Origin: Pseudomonadota bacterium
GTDB taxonomy: Bacteria > Pseudomonadota > Gammaproteobacteria > Legionellales > Legionellaceae
Assembly: GCA_021807845.1 (NCBI GenBank)
Contig: JAKBCM010000011.1
Location: 1-16,029, forward strand
Direction of reading: 5' to 3'
DNA: 16,029 nt
Shown here: in pieces, positions 7,943 through 15,939 of the stretch
How the letters are laid out: every line of letters starts with the position of its first letter
Position numbering within the stretch: the stretch's first letter is position 1
The notes under the pieces: model-generated
The model's input: only the letters and a program-made list of their open reading frames with translations
Databases searched by the model: none
What the model was told of the DNA's origin: nothing
Position numbers and translations under genes: made by a program

Positions 7943-8714
7943 TATTCTAGAGAAAATTAGAGCCCTTAAACAACAAGAAGTCAAACAAGCGAAACAAGAA
8001 CGCCCTTTGTCTTCATTGCTTGACATGGAACGCTCACCCACTAGAGATTTTATTGGAGCGATAAAAGCTCATCATCCCGCCATTATTGCTGAAATAAAAC
8101 GAGCCTCCCCAAGCCGTGGCGTCATTCGTGAAGACTTTGATGTCGCATCGATCGCCCAAATTTATGAAACTCATGGAGCATGCGCTTTATCAGTACTGAC
8201 TGACAAGCCTTTTTTTCAAGGTGATCATGCGTATTTAGCTCTAGCAAAAGCTCATACTCATTTACCAGTATTACGAAAAGATTTCATCATTGACGCGTAT
8301 CAAATTGATGAAAGTCGAGCATTGGGGGCTGATTGCATTCTATTGATAGTAGCTCTACTAGATGACATCCAATTACATGATCTCTGCCAGCAAGCTTTAG
8401 CACTTCAAATGGCAGTTCTGGTAGAAAGTCATACGCTCAATGAGCTGATGCGCGCAATCACCTTGCCCACCCCTCTCATCGGAATTAATAATCGCAACTT
8501 ACATACGTTTGTCACTGATCTTCAATGCACCATTGATCTCAAAAAACATATTCCAGAGGATAAACTTATCATTACGGAAAGTGGGATCCACCATCATCAA
8601 GACCTTCAATTCATGCAGTCTCATGGGATCAATGCCTTTTTAGTCGGAGAGCATTTGATGAAAGCCGCTGATATTGGCCAACAATTAGATCAATTAATCC
8701 ATGGCGCATCATAA
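7935..8714 (+). CDS. trpC: TrpC, indole-3-glycerol phosphate synthase
   Basis: TrpC closes the indole ring, converting the TrpF product CdRP to indole-3-glycerol phosphate. The 259-residue protein is monofunctional, unlike the TrpC-TrpF fusion of E. coli, and trpF is not nearby. TIM-barrel motifs are intact: [12 protein letters not shown] with Glu53 and Lys55, LRKDFIID with Lys115, VLVESHT with Glu164, GINNRNL around Asn185, and ITESGI with Glu215. It overlaps trpD by 8 bases and is the last gene of the plus-strand block. About 30 bases after its stop a long G+C-rich hairpin begins. Confidence 0.96.
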   Translation: MTSILEKIRALKQQEVKQAKQERPLSSLLDMERSPTRDFIGAIKAHHPAIIAEIKRASPSRGVIREDFDVASIAQIYETHGACALSVLTDKPFFQGDHAYLALAKAHTHLPVLRKDFIIDAYQIDESRALGADCILLIVALLDDIQLHDLCQQALALQMAVLVESHTLNELMRAITLPTPLIGINNRNLHTFVTDLQCTIDLKKHIPEDKLIITESGIHHHQDLQFMQSHGINAFLVGEHLMKAADIGQQLDQLIHGAS

Positions 8715-8743
8715 ATCCTAGACTTTGGACAAAATCGCTCAGG

Positions 8744-8799
8744 TTTTTACGAGCCCGTGGGCGTGGGCGAGCCCGAGCCTGCCCACGGGCTCGTATAAA
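8744..8799. repeat. G+C-rich perfect hairpin between trpC and glsA
   Basis: The arms ACGAGCCCGTGGGC (8749-8762) and GCCCACGGGCTCGT (8781-8794) match perfectly over 14 bases. The match extends into flanking T/A bases with one mismatch, giving 18 of 19 pairs from 8744 to 8799. The 18-base loop repeats parts of the arm: GTGGGC occurs twice in tandem (8757-8768), and CGAGCCC recurs at 8768-8774 and can also pair with the right arm. No run of T follows on either strand, so this is not a standard intrinsic terminator, although it may still slow transcription or protect the 3' end of the trp message. Its composition differs sharply from the surrounding A+T-rich spacer, as expected for a dispersed palindromic element. 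Confidence 0.8.
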
Positions 8800-8865
8800 T
8801 CAGGCAGAAAACTATATATGTGCTAAATTAAAAGTAATACGTCCCTTTTTAACGATTGATACGCT

Positions 8866-9798
8866 ATGGCGCTGAAACAGCTCACCACGAAACTACTTCA
8901 TAAGATAGTAACCCTTGCAGAAAAAAATCAAGATGGTATGGTCGCCAACTATATTCCAGAGTTGGCTAATGTCAATCAAGACATCACGGCCATTGCTGTA
9001 GAAACCTTAAGTGGTGAAACCTTCAGTTATAGTAACGCTGAACTCAATTTGGTGACATTACAAAGTACCGCAAAGATGATTCCGCTCATTGGTTTGCTTG
9101 AAGAATACGGCGTTGAGCAGTTATTTAAATGGGTCAAAGTAGAGCCATCAGGCGATGATTTTTCATCTATCATGCGTCTTGAACAATTTGGGCCTGAACC
9201 CTCGAACCCTATGTTAAACGCGGGCGCGATTACGTTATGCTCCCATATTCCAGGGACTGGTGAACAGCAATTTGGCTGGCTTGAACATTGGGTACAGAAA
9301 TTATTTAACCGACGATTAAGCATTAACCCCTTGGTCTTTGCCTCTGAAAAGAGAACAGGCGATCGCAATCGTTCACTTGCTTATCTTCTCTTTAGTCGGG
9401 GTAATTTAGGCTGTAGTGTCCCTGAAACACTCGACCTGTATTTCGCCTTGTGTTCTTATGAGGCTCTACTAGAACAAATGTTATACTTACCCACGTTACT
9501 CGCGAACAGAGGCGTCGATCCTGGCACAGGCAAACAAATCATTTCCGTCGAAACCAGTACCATTACCTTAGCCATCATGGCAACCTGTGGCTTGTATGAT
9601 GAGACAGGAACACATATGGTACGAACGGGCATGCCTGCTAAAAGTGGGGTTTCTGGTTATACCATTGCTGTGGTTCCCGGCAAAGCAGGCATTGTGGTTC
9701 TTAGTCCTCGTGTAAACAATAAGGGCAATAGTATTCGGGGAGAAATCATGCTAGAAGCATTATCAAAAACCATGGGATGGCATTTTGCACTGCCTTGA
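8866..9798 (+). CDS. glsA: Glutaminase, serine-dependent beta-lactamase-like family
   Basis: This enzyme hydrolyses glutamine to glutamate and ammonia in the cytoplasm. The 310-residue protein matches the GlsA family throughout. It has VANYIPELANV near the start, the catalytic SxxK motif STAK (Ser67, Lys70), NPMLNAGAI (114-122), a conserved-region Glu161, LDLYFALCS (189-197), and the C-terminal KSGVSGYTIAVVPG (259-272). Relatives more often read KSGVGG, so Ser263 and Tyr265 are small departures. The length is normal for the family. The ATG at 8866 has no clear ribosome binding site. It stands alone after the hairpin and is probably transcribed separately from trpC, but I cannot point to a convincing promoter. 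Confidence 0.94.
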   Translation: MALKQLTTKLLHKIVTLAEKNQDGMVANYIPELANVNQDITAIAVETLSGETFSYSNAELNLVTLQSTAKMIPLIGLLEEYGVEQLFKWVKVEPSGDDFSSIMRLEQFGPEPSNPMLNAGAITLCSHIPGTGEQQFGWLEHWVQKLFNRRLSINPLVFASEKRTGDRNRSLAYLLFSRGNLGCSVPETLDLYFALCSYEALLEQMLYLPTLLANRGVDPGTGKQIISVETSTITLAIMATCGLYDETGTHMVRTGMPAKSGVSGYTIAVVPGKAGIVVLSPRVNNKGNSIRGEIMLEALSKTMGWHFALP

Positions 9799-9874
9799 AA
9801 GAAGAGTTACAACCAAACACTAAAAAAGATGTGTGAATATCAATCGCATCCAAAGCGCTTCTCTAACTTAGTCC

Positions 9875-9903
9875 TATACAATAGTTCTATGCTTACATAT
9901 AAT
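9875..9903 (+). promoter_or_regulatory. Candidate sigma-70 promoter upstream of the broken gene
   Basis: A consensus TATAAT (9898-9903) lies 17 bases after TATACA (9875-9880, four of six matches to TTGACA). It sits about 35 bases before the ATG of the degraded GHKL-like gene and may be a relic of its promoter. Confidence 0.4.
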
Positions 9904-9937
9904 GCACATAATTTTTCCATAAAATATCTTGAGACAT

Positions 9938-10349
9938 ATGCCTGTATTTGAAAAACTAACGCTTAACATTCCTATGGAACAAGGCAGCATAAAGAGACTG
10001 AGAGATAAATGTTTGGAGACGAAACGATGTACATTAAAAAATTTTATAGACGCAATAAAAAATAAATTGTTGTTATTGGGGGTAAAAAAATTAGATTTTT
10101 TAAATAAGTTTTCAGAACTATTTTTTAACGCCTATGATTCTTTCGCTCTGTCATTTATAGTGAATCGGCACAGGGATAATAATTTCATTTTTGAGACGGT
10201 CATTGAAGAAAAATGATGGCGTATTAAAAATAAAAGACAATGGCTTTGGATTTTGGGGTCGAGAAAAAGACGTTTATTTTTATTCAGATAGCGGATAGAA
10301 GGTTGTTAGGTATACCTTAGAGAATGTCATTAACTTTAAGGTCGCGTAG
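9938..10349 (+). pseudogene. Broken gene resembling the N-terminus of a GHKL-type ATPase
   Basis: An ATG at 9938 opens a 92-codon frame ending at TGA 10214-10216, just after a run of five A at 10209-10213. Skipping one base there continues the protein as ENDGVLKIKDNGFGFWG for 28 codons to TAG at 10296-10298. Beyond that stop the same frame stays open for 16 more codons (KVVRYTLENVINF) to 10349. The rebuilt protein has ELFFNAYDSF and, about 40 residues later, KIKDNGFGF. This is the order and spacing of the N box and the DNGxG box of GHKL ATPases such as MutL, Hsp90 and histidine kinases. Everything after the second box is missing, so this looks like a truncated remnant. The family assignment is my inference from two motifs, and a real short protein of 92 residues cannot be excluded. 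Confidence 0.55.
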
Positions 10350-10378
10350 GTTCATTAAAATATTTTTAGGTTAAAGAA

Positions 10379-10615
10379 ATGCCTACTGTACTAAATATTA
10401 AAGGTCATCGGTTTTTCTTCTTTAGTTTAGAGGGAAATGAGCCACCCCATATTCATATTGAGCATGGAGATAAGGTGGGTAAATTTTGGCTAAATCCGGT
10501 TAGTTTAGCCAGCTCATATGGATTTAGAAGTCATGAATTGAGCAACCTTAGATTATTGGTTATTGAACATAAAGAGTTATTTTTGGAGAAATGGCATAAG
10601 TACTTTGGCAATTAA
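10379..10615 (+). CDS. DUF4160 family protein
   Basis: This small cytoplasmic protein of 78 residues starts MPTVLNIKGHRFFFFSLEGNE and carries the family hallmark EPPHIHIE (21-28). FWLNPVSLA and a C-terminal EKWHKYFGN follow. It matches the DUF4160 family along its whole length. Members are typically found next to a DUF2442 protein, and the pair is often listed as a possible toxin-antitoxin or mobile accessory module; no biochemical role is established to my knowledge. The histidine-rich HIHIE motif could bind metal or act in catalysis, which is speculation. The start at 10379 has a modest TAGG upstream. It overlaps the DUF2442 gene by 11 bases if that gene starts at TTG. Confidence 0.85.
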   Translation: MPTVLNIKGHRFFFFSLEGNEPPHIHIEHGDKVGKFWLNPVSLASSYGFRSHELSNLRLLVIEHKELFLEKWHKYFGN

Positions 10616-10841
10616 ATTTGATGATCATGCAGTAGATGTTAGTTTTACTAAAACTTCATTGCATTTTGTCTTAGCTGATGGTCGGGAAGTTTCAGCTCCT
10701 TTGGAATGGTTTCCAAAGCTGCGAGACGCAACTGACGCAGAACGAAAAGACTGGCGTTTTATCGGTAACGGTATGGGGGTTCATTGGTCTAAGGTTGATG
10801 AGGATATTTCAGTACGAACCTTAATGCGGGGAACTGATTAA
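10605..10841 (+). CDS. DUF2442 family protein
   Basis: The frame encodes a 78-residue protein, AIKFDDHAVDVSF, then LADGREVSAPLEWFPKL (23-39), IGNGMGVHW (53-61) and VDEDISVRTLM. These are the recognisable features of DUF2442. The best start is TTG at 10605, which yields the expected N-terminus. No in-frame ATG exists nearby, and a TTG at 10563 would add a stretch unlike the family. The gene overlaps the DUF4160 gene by 11 bases, so the two are surely co-transcribed. A GGAGAA sits 14 bases upstream. Function is unknown; a partner or antitoxin-like role to DUF4160 is a guess from the pairing. Confidence 0.82.
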   Translation: MAIKFDDHAVDVSFTKTSLHFVLADGREVSAPLEWFPKLRDATDAERKDWRFIGNGMGVHWSKVDEDISVRTLMRGTD

Positions 10842-11139
10842 TGTAGAATTGATCACGCTATTTTGAATGCTCATCGCTTATGTAATAATGATGCGATTGG
10901 TTTATGTCACGTTAACATATCGTTTTAAAATGAATTATCTGTTTTATTCACTGCAATTTTGTTGAATAAATGAGTTTCATTGAGATAATTGAGCTTAACT
11001 AGTAAAAATTGGCTCAAAGTTCGGATTTGCCCCGTTTCTGTAATTCAACCCCAAATTTAGCTTCTCTTTACAAAAAATATAATGATCATGTGCTATGATT
11101 CAATTATAGTCGCCTATTATTTTTTTGAGCCATAAAACC
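10842..11139. other. A+T-rich intergenic region before sdaA
   Basis: No gene was found in these 298 bases on either strand. Apart from the sdaA promoter candidate, the only structure is a weak A+T-only-stem inverted repeat (TTTATTCA at 10943-10950 with TGAATAAA at 10963-10970). It is not convincing as a terminator. It may mark the right edge of the accessory islet. Confidence 0.5.
11091..11099 (+). promoter_or_regulatory. Candidate extended -10 promoter of sdaA
   Basis: TGCTATGAT is an extended -10 element (TGN followed by TATGAT) about 40 bases before the sdaA ATG. TTTACA at 11067-11072 lies 21 bases upstream, too far for a normal -35, so the promoter would depend on the extended -10. Confidence 0.4.
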
Positions 11140-12516
11140 ATGAATATTAGTTTATTTGATCTTTTTTCCGTTGGGATCGGTCCTTCTAGTTCTCATACGG
11201 TAGGACCGATGTTGGCTGCCAATGAGTTTCTTCTCTTGCTTGAGAAAAAAGAAGTGTTCACCAAATTAGCGCGACTGAAAGTTGAACTATATGGCTCATT
11301 GGCCCTGACTGGTAAAGGGCATGGCACTGATAAAGCCATTTTGAATGGTTTAGAAGGCAAAGACCCTGAAACAGTTGCACCAGAATCGATGATCCCCCGG
11401 ATGCAAGAAATCCTAAAAACCCAATTGATTTGTCTGGGTGGCAAGAAAAATATCTCCTTTGATGAAAAACAAGATTTTCTTTTTTTGCAAAAAGAACTCT
11501 TACCCAAACACAGCAATGGCATGCGATTTAGCGCCCTAGATGATCAAGGGAATCTTTTGTTAAGCCAAGTCTATTACTCTATAGGAGGCGGCTTCATCAC
11601 CACTGAAGAAGCTTATGAAGAAACCTCTAGTCAAGACAATGAAGTGCCTTATCCTTTTGAAACTTGTGCTGAGTTGATGAAACTTTGTAAAGATAATCAC
11701 TTGAGTATCACGGAACTCATGTTCGCCAATGAACTCACCTGGCAGAGTCTTGATGACATTGAAAACGGCATTCTAACCATTGCCACAGTCATGGATGATT
11801 GCATTCAAAACGGTTGTCGACACGATGGCTTCTTGCCAGGTGGACTACATTTAAAACGTCGCGCGCCTGATCTTTATCAAAAGCTCAATGAACAAAAAGG
11901 TGTGACTAGTATTTATGAACGTTCAGATATCATGAATCGACTGAACTTATATGCCATGGCCGTGAATGAAGAAAACGCAGCCGGCGGTCGAATCGTGACA
12001 GCACCCACCAATGGTGCTGCAGGGATCATTCCAGCGGTGCTTAAATATTGCCAAGATGCGCATGATAAAATGAAAAAAGAAGACATCATCACCTACTTTA
12101 TGACGGCAGCAGCCATTGGCATTCTTTATAAAAAAGGAGCCTCTATTTCTGGCGCTGAAGTGGGATGTCAAGGTGAGGTAGGAGTGGCCTCTTCTATGGC
12201 TGCAGCAGGGTTAACTGCGGTTTTAGGTGGTACCATTGAACAAATAGAAAATGCGGCTGAAATTGCCATGGAGCATCATCTGGGCATGACGTGCGACCCA
12301 GTCATGGGCCTTGTCCAAATTCCTTGTATTGAACGCAATGCCATGGGAGCAGTCAAAGCCGTTAACGCCTCTCGTATGGCGCTCATTGGTGATGGACAAC
12401 ATCAAATCTCACTCGATAAAGTCATCAGAACCATGAAGCAAACAGGCGCTGATATGAAAAGCATTTATAAAGAAACATCTCTGGGCGGACTTGCCGTTAA
12501 TATCCCGGAGTGTTGA
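11140..12516 (+). CDS. sdaA: L-serine dehydratase, iron-sulfur single-chain type
   Basis: This enzyme deaminates L-serine to pyruvate and ammonia using a [4Fe-4S] cluster. From the ATG at 11140 the protein is 458 residues long; an in-frame TTG at 11125 is less likely because relatives start ISLFD. It has the N-terminal [14 protein letters not shown], then [16 protein letters not shown] (280-295), EVGCQGEVG (340-348), and [20 protein letters not shown] (381-400). Cluster cysteines are 343, 385 and 396. The chain ends IPEC, so Cys458 is the very last residue. In the L. pneumophila structure the terminal cysteine is the fourth cluster ligand and blocks the active site until serine displaces it, and the same positions recur here. 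The 3' end overlaps the opposite MFS gene by 20 bases. Confidence 0.97.
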   Translation: MNISLFDLFSVGIGPSSSHTVGPMLAANEFLLLLEKKEVFTKLARLKVELYGSLALTGKGHGTDKAILNGLEGKDPETVAPESMIPRMQEILKTQLICLGGKKNISFDEKQDFLFLQKELLPKHSNGMRFSALDDQGNLLLSQVYYSIGGGFITTEEAYEETSSQDNEVPYPFETCAELMKLCKDNHLSITELMFANELTWQSLDDIENGILTIATVMDDCIQNGCRHDGFLPGGLHLKRRAPDLYQKLNEQKGVTSIYERSDIMNRLNLYAMAVNEENAAGGRIVTAPTNGAAGIIPAVLKYCQDAHDKMKKEDIITYFMTAAAIGILYKKGASISGAEVGCQGEVGVASSMAAAGLTAVLGGTIEQIENAAEIAMEHHLGMTCDPVMGLVQIPCIERNAMGAVKAVNASRMALIGDGQHQISLDKVIRTMKQTGADMKSIYKETSLGGLAVNIPEC

Positions 12517-13801
12517 GGCCTGTATGTAAAGCGCCCGGATGAGACTCTTTGACGCACCAAAGCGCTAGAATCAAACTCACTAGAAAACAACAAGGCATCA
12601 CCAACAATGCAAGTTGATAACTACTGATGGCATAGTGCACGGGGACACTAGGATCAAGTTGCCATTCATTGCTACGGTGCAAAATCACCCCAACAACGGG
12701 TTGAAAGATAGCTCCCCCCACCAATACGGATAAATTATTAAAGCCAGAAGCCGTGCCAACCAGATGACTTGGGTTATTGTCTTTCACCACAGCAAAACTG
12801 ACCGTTTGCCCTCCGGCACCAAACCCAAGGAGAAATAGAACAGCGTACATCCAACTGATAGGGATTGGCACATACAGTAAAATTATCGTAGCAAATAGAC
12901 CACACAAAGAACTGATAGTCAAAGCCAATTTTCGGCTATAAAATCGGTCACTCACCCACCCTAACAAGGGGCTACCTACACCGATACCAAGCCATATCAT
13001 ACTACATAGTCCTGAAGCGACAACGAGACTCACCTGAAGTTTTTCTTGTAAATAAGGCACACCCCACAAGGCTGCAAACACCGCTATGGGCGTCCAGATA
13101 CAAAAAGCATACGCTCCTGTTATCCACGTATAAGAACGTTTACAGACCAGTAAGAGACGATCCCATTCATCACGAAATCCGCGCATAGGTAAAGATTGTG
13201 TGGGTTGATGAGGAAAATCACGAATCAACCACCAGAGGAGTAACGCTAATAAACATCCCACCTCAGCCAAAATAAAACTTGCCTCTCGCCAACCCATTGC
13301 TTCAATCAAAGCAGCCAATGGTACTTCACCAAACATCGCTCCCACTGAACTCATCAACTGTGCAATGCCCGCAAGAATGGCAAAGTGTTGCGGCACAAAC
13401 CAGCGAGAAACCAGTACCAAAACTCCAATAAAAGAAAAAGCAGACCCCACTCCAATCAAAAAACGTCCGATGGACGCAGTCACCACGCTATCGGTTGAAG
13501 CAAAGAAAAAAGAACCGATGGCACATAAGAAAAGCGCTGCTGTCATTAGTTTTCTTGGCCCATAACGGTCAAATAATAACCCAGCTAGGAGCTGCATCGG
13601 CGCATAAGCATAAAAATAAAAAGCGGAAATCACCCCAAAACCTTCTGCACTCACCTGAAAGGTTTTCATCATAGGAACTGCCATCACACTAGGAGCAACT
13701 TGCAAAATAAATTCATATAAATAGAATGATGCCGCCAGAAAAAAAATCAGGTATGCACTGACTTTGCTGTGGTCTTGGGTTGGAATAGAGTAGTTGGCCA
13801 A
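12497..13801 (-). CDS. Major facilitator superfamily transporter
   Basis: This 434-residue inner-membrane protein has about 12 hydrophobic segments, beginning at residue 17. It carries MFS motif A as [11 protein letters not shown] (74-84) after the second segment, and [15 protein letters not shown] (112-126). The substrate cannot be read from sequence. Legionella has many such carriers, including the Pht family for amino acids and nucleosides, and membership there is only a possibility. No ATG lies before the first membrane segment, so I take TTG at 13801 as start, with no clear ribosome binding site; an AAGGTG about 30 bases upstream would suit a still more unusual start. It follows anmK on the same strand after a 165-base gap. 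It ends inside the 3' end of sdaA. Confidence 0.88.
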   Translation of the reverse strand: MANYSIPTQDHSKVSAYLIFFLAASFYLYEFILQVAPSVMAVPMMKTFQVSAEGFGVISAFYFYAYAPMQLLAGLLFDRYGPRKLMTAALFLCAIGSFFFASTDSVVTASIGRFLIGVGSAFSFIGVLVLVSRWFVPQHFAILAGIAQLMSSVGAMFGEVPLAALIEAMGWREASFILAEVGCLLALLLWWLIRDFPHQPTQSLPMRGFRDEWDRLLLVCKRSYTWITGAYAFCIWTPIAVFAALWGVPYLQEKLQVSLVVASGLCSMIWLGIGVGSPLLGWVSDRFYSRKLALTISSLCGLFATIILLYVPIPISWMYAVLFLLGFGAGGQTVSFAVVKDNNPSHLVGTASGFNNLSVLVGGAIFQPVVGVILHRSNEWQLDPSVPVHYAISSYQLALLVMPCCFLVSLILALWCVKESHPGALHTGLNTPGY

Positions 13802-13828
13802 GATGATGTCATTGTTTGTTAAAATAAT

Positions 13829-13857
13829 ACATTACACCTTATTGGCCTTATTTTCAA
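13829..13857 (-). promoter_or_regulatory. Possible promoter of the MFS gene
   Basis: On the minus strand TTGAAA (plus-strand 13852-13857) and TAATGT (13829-13834) are 17 bases apart. The -35 is good and the -10 is poor. If real, transcription would start about 20 bases before the TTG. Confidence 0.3.
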
Positions 13858-13966
13858 ATATGTTATGCATGCTGAGTCCGATTTATCATTCGTCATCCAG
13901 AGTACCCCAGCCCCTTTGGGGCAAACATCGGAAAAGAACTCCGTCCAAACAACCCCTCATCCGCCC

Positions 13967-15073
13967 TCAATCGTGTTGAATGAACCCTGGAGCATACATA
14001 GCACCATATATCGCCTGTCTTTTCGCACCCGTAATAAGCCCAAAATCCAGTGGAACTCGATTCATGGCTTTATCTGCGAGCCAGGCAAACATCATTGCTT
14101 CAATATAATCTGGATCAATACCCACTTTTTGCGAAGAGAGAATGTTCAGTCCAGGTAACTGGCGTGTTAATTCATGTTGCAAAGCGTGATTATGGGTTCC
14201 CCCCCCACAAAGAACGAGGCGTTTTGCTTGGAATGGACTCTTCTTGAGATCATTGGCGATAGCAGCTGCCGTCAATGCCACGAGTGTTGCTTGCACATCT
14301 TGGGGTTCAAACTCAGGCTTTAAGTATGTTGACAACCATGGATCTGAGAAATACTCCTTGCCTAAACTTTTGGGTGGAGAAAGTGCAAAATAGGGATCAG
14401 ACAGAAGTGCCGCTAGTAACTCCTCTAGCACAATACCTGTCGCTGCCCACTGACCATCTTGATCAAACGGGACGTTTAAGTGTTGGTTGATCCAGCGATC
14501 GAGTAAACAATTACCAGGACCCACGTCATAACCGGCTATCGCAATGCCATCCTTTAGATAAGTGACATTCGAGATCCCTCCGATATTGACAATGGCTTGT
14601 GAAGATTTTGTATCCCCAAATAGAACTTGATGATAGAGTGGCGCAAATGGCGCCCCCTGCCCCCCTATCACGAGATCTCGCGTTCTAAAATCGGCAACGA
14701 CCGGTATCCCTGTTAACTCAGCTATTGTATGCGCGCATCCCAGTTGCAGGGTATATGGAATCACAACTGTGGCATCATGAACAATCGTTTGTCCATGACT
14801 GCCTACAGCTACAACTTCTGAGGGTCTTTTATGAGATGTTTCTAACAATGAATGAACCGCTGAAGCAAAATCACGCCCTATCAAGGTATTTAATTGACAT
14901 AACTGTTCTAGACTGACTGTCTCGCTATTTAGTACCCTAGTTAAATTTGATTTCACTTGATCACTATAGGGATACGTCATTCCTGAAGCGAGGGTATTGC
15001 TTTCTACATCAACCAAGGCTGCGTCTATCCCATCCATGCTGGTCCCAGACATTAAGCCAATCAATAATTTCAT
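13967..15073 (-). CDS. anmK: Anhydro-N-acetylmuramic acid kinase
   Basis: AnmK phosphorylates and opens 1,6-anhydro-N-acetylmuramic acid to MurNAc 6-phosphate, a step in recycling peptidoglycan sugars. The 368-residue protein belongs to the sugar kinase/Hsp70/actin ATPase fold. It shows GLMSGTSMDGID (6-17), GSHGQTIVH (91-99), NIGGISNVTYL (163-173), DVGPGNCLLDRWI (183-195) and the C-terminal LVLCGGGTHN and EAMMFAWLAD. Asp183 corresponds to the catalytic Asp182 reported for the Pseudomonas aeruginosa enzyme. The start at 15073 is firm: AGGAG lies 6 bases upstream. It follows tatD after 65 bases on the same strand and may share its transcript. Confidence 0.96.
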   Translation of the reverse strand: MKLLIGLMSGTSMDGIDAALVDVESNTLASGMTYPYSDQVKSNLTRVLNSETVSLEQLCQLNTLIGRDFASAVHSLLETSHKRPSEVVAVGSHGQTIVHDATVVIPYTLQLGCAHTIAELTGIPVVADFRTRDLVIGGQGAPFAPLYHQVLFGDTKSSQAIVNIGGISNVTYLKDGIAIAGYDVGPGNCLLDRWINQHLNVPFDQDGQWAATGIVLEELLAALLSDPYFALSPPKSLGKEYFSDPWLSTYLKPEFEPQDVQATLVALTAAAIANDLKKSPFQAKRLVLCGGGTHNHALQHELTRQLPGLNILSSQKVGIDPDYIEAMMFAWLADKAMNRVPLDFGLITGAKRQAIYGAMYAPGFIQHD

Positions 15074-15138
15074 TGTGACTCCTACACATCATCAACATCG
15101 TCGAAGATAAATAGAGTAGTTGCTACTTTCGCACCCAA

Positions 15139-15939
15139 TTAGGTTAACCTAAAACATTGATAAAAATTTTCTGTTGTTTGTCTGGCCAAGCGCTCATAAT
15201 CTATTCCTCTCAGTTCACAGAGCATCAACGCCACATGTTTCACCAAGGCTGGGTGATTTTGTTGACCTCGAAAAGGAACAGGCGCTAAATAAGGCGAATC
15301 TGTTTCAATCAATATCCGATCAAAAGGCACTTTTTTCGCGACACTTTGCAATTCAACTGCATTTTTAAACGTGACAATGCCAGAAAAAGAAATATAAAAA
15401 TTCAAATCCAATGCTTGCTCTGCCACTTGCCAATCTTCGGCAAAACAATGCATCACCCCACCAATTTCATCTGCTTTTTCTTCTTTCATCAAACGTATGG
15501 TATCAGCGGCTGCCTCTCTAGTATGAATAATCAAAGGTTTAGAGGACTGACGTGCAGCAAGAATATGCTCTCGAAATCGCGCTCTTTGGCGCTCACGCTC
15601 TCTCATTTCAGTTGTACGATAGTAATCCAACCCCGTCTCGCCTATGGCCACACATGAGCGATGTTCAGCCTGTTTCATTAACATGGCTGCATCTGGCTCA
15701 CTTTCAAGCACTGTATTGGGATGAATGCCTACTGAGGTACTGATATCTGGATAAGTGTCTGCTAATTGATGAAGTGTTGGTAAATCGTCTAATTCAAGGC
15801 ATACACAAAGCATTCTTTCCACTTCATTGTCTCGTGCTAATTGAATCACTTCTGCAATATTTTGGCCAAAAGACGACAAATCAATGTGGTGCAAATGGCA
15901 GTGGGAGTCAACTAAGGAGGGTTTAGAAATATGTGTCAT
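15139..15939 (-). CDS. TatD-family metal-dependent hydrolase (YcfH type)
   Basis: This is a cytoplasmic TIM-barrel metallohydrolase of the TatD DNase family, close to E. coli YcfH. The 266-residue protein has the complete ligand set: His13 and His15 in DSHCHLH, Glu101 in IGETGLDYYR, His139 in LIIHTRE, His164 in GVMHCFAE, and Asp214 in ETDSPYLAP. Family members have 3'-5' exonuclease activity on DNA in vitro; the cellular role is uncertain. The ATG at 15939 has no ribosome binding site but overlaps the stop of the upstream pilZ gene by 4 bases (ATGA), so translational coupling probably drives it. The pilZ-tatD order is also seen in Pseudomonas, usually after holB. Confidence 0.94.
   Translation of the reverse strand: MTHISKPSLVDSHCHLHHIDLSSFGQNIAEVIQLARDNEVERMLCVCLELDDLPTLHQLADTYPDISTSVGIHPNTVLESEPDAAMLMKQAEHRSCVAIGETGLDYYRTTEMRERERQRARFREHILAARQSSKPLIIHTREAAADTIRLMKEEKADEIGGVMHCFAEDWQVAEQALDLNFYISFSGIVTFKNAVELQSVAKKVPFDRILIETDSPYLAPVPFRGQQNHPALVKHVALMLCELRGIDYERLARQTTENFYQCFRLT

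Noticed and set aside
10201..10220. Programmed +1 frameshifting at the A run in the GHKL-like gene.
   Set aside because: A second in-frame stop follows 28 codons later and the ATPase domain is incomplete, so decay is the simpler reading.
11011..11131. An inverted repeat GGCTCAAA / TTTGAGCC flanking the sdaA promoter, as a possible leader switch hiding the ribosome binding site.
   Set aside because: The arms are 8 bp and about 105 bases apart, and the likely transcription start is downstream of the left arm, so both arms would not be in one RNA.
13910..13922. A short hairpin GCCCC-TTT-GGGGC between the MFS gene and anmK, as a possible anmK terminator.
   Set aside because: The stem is only 5 bp and no T run follows on the minus strand.
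15139..15152. A 14-bp perfect palindrome TTAGGTTAACCTAA over the tatD stop codon.
   Set aside because: Seven matched pairs are expected about once by chance in a window of this size, the site lies in coding sequence, and nothing nearby suggests an operator.
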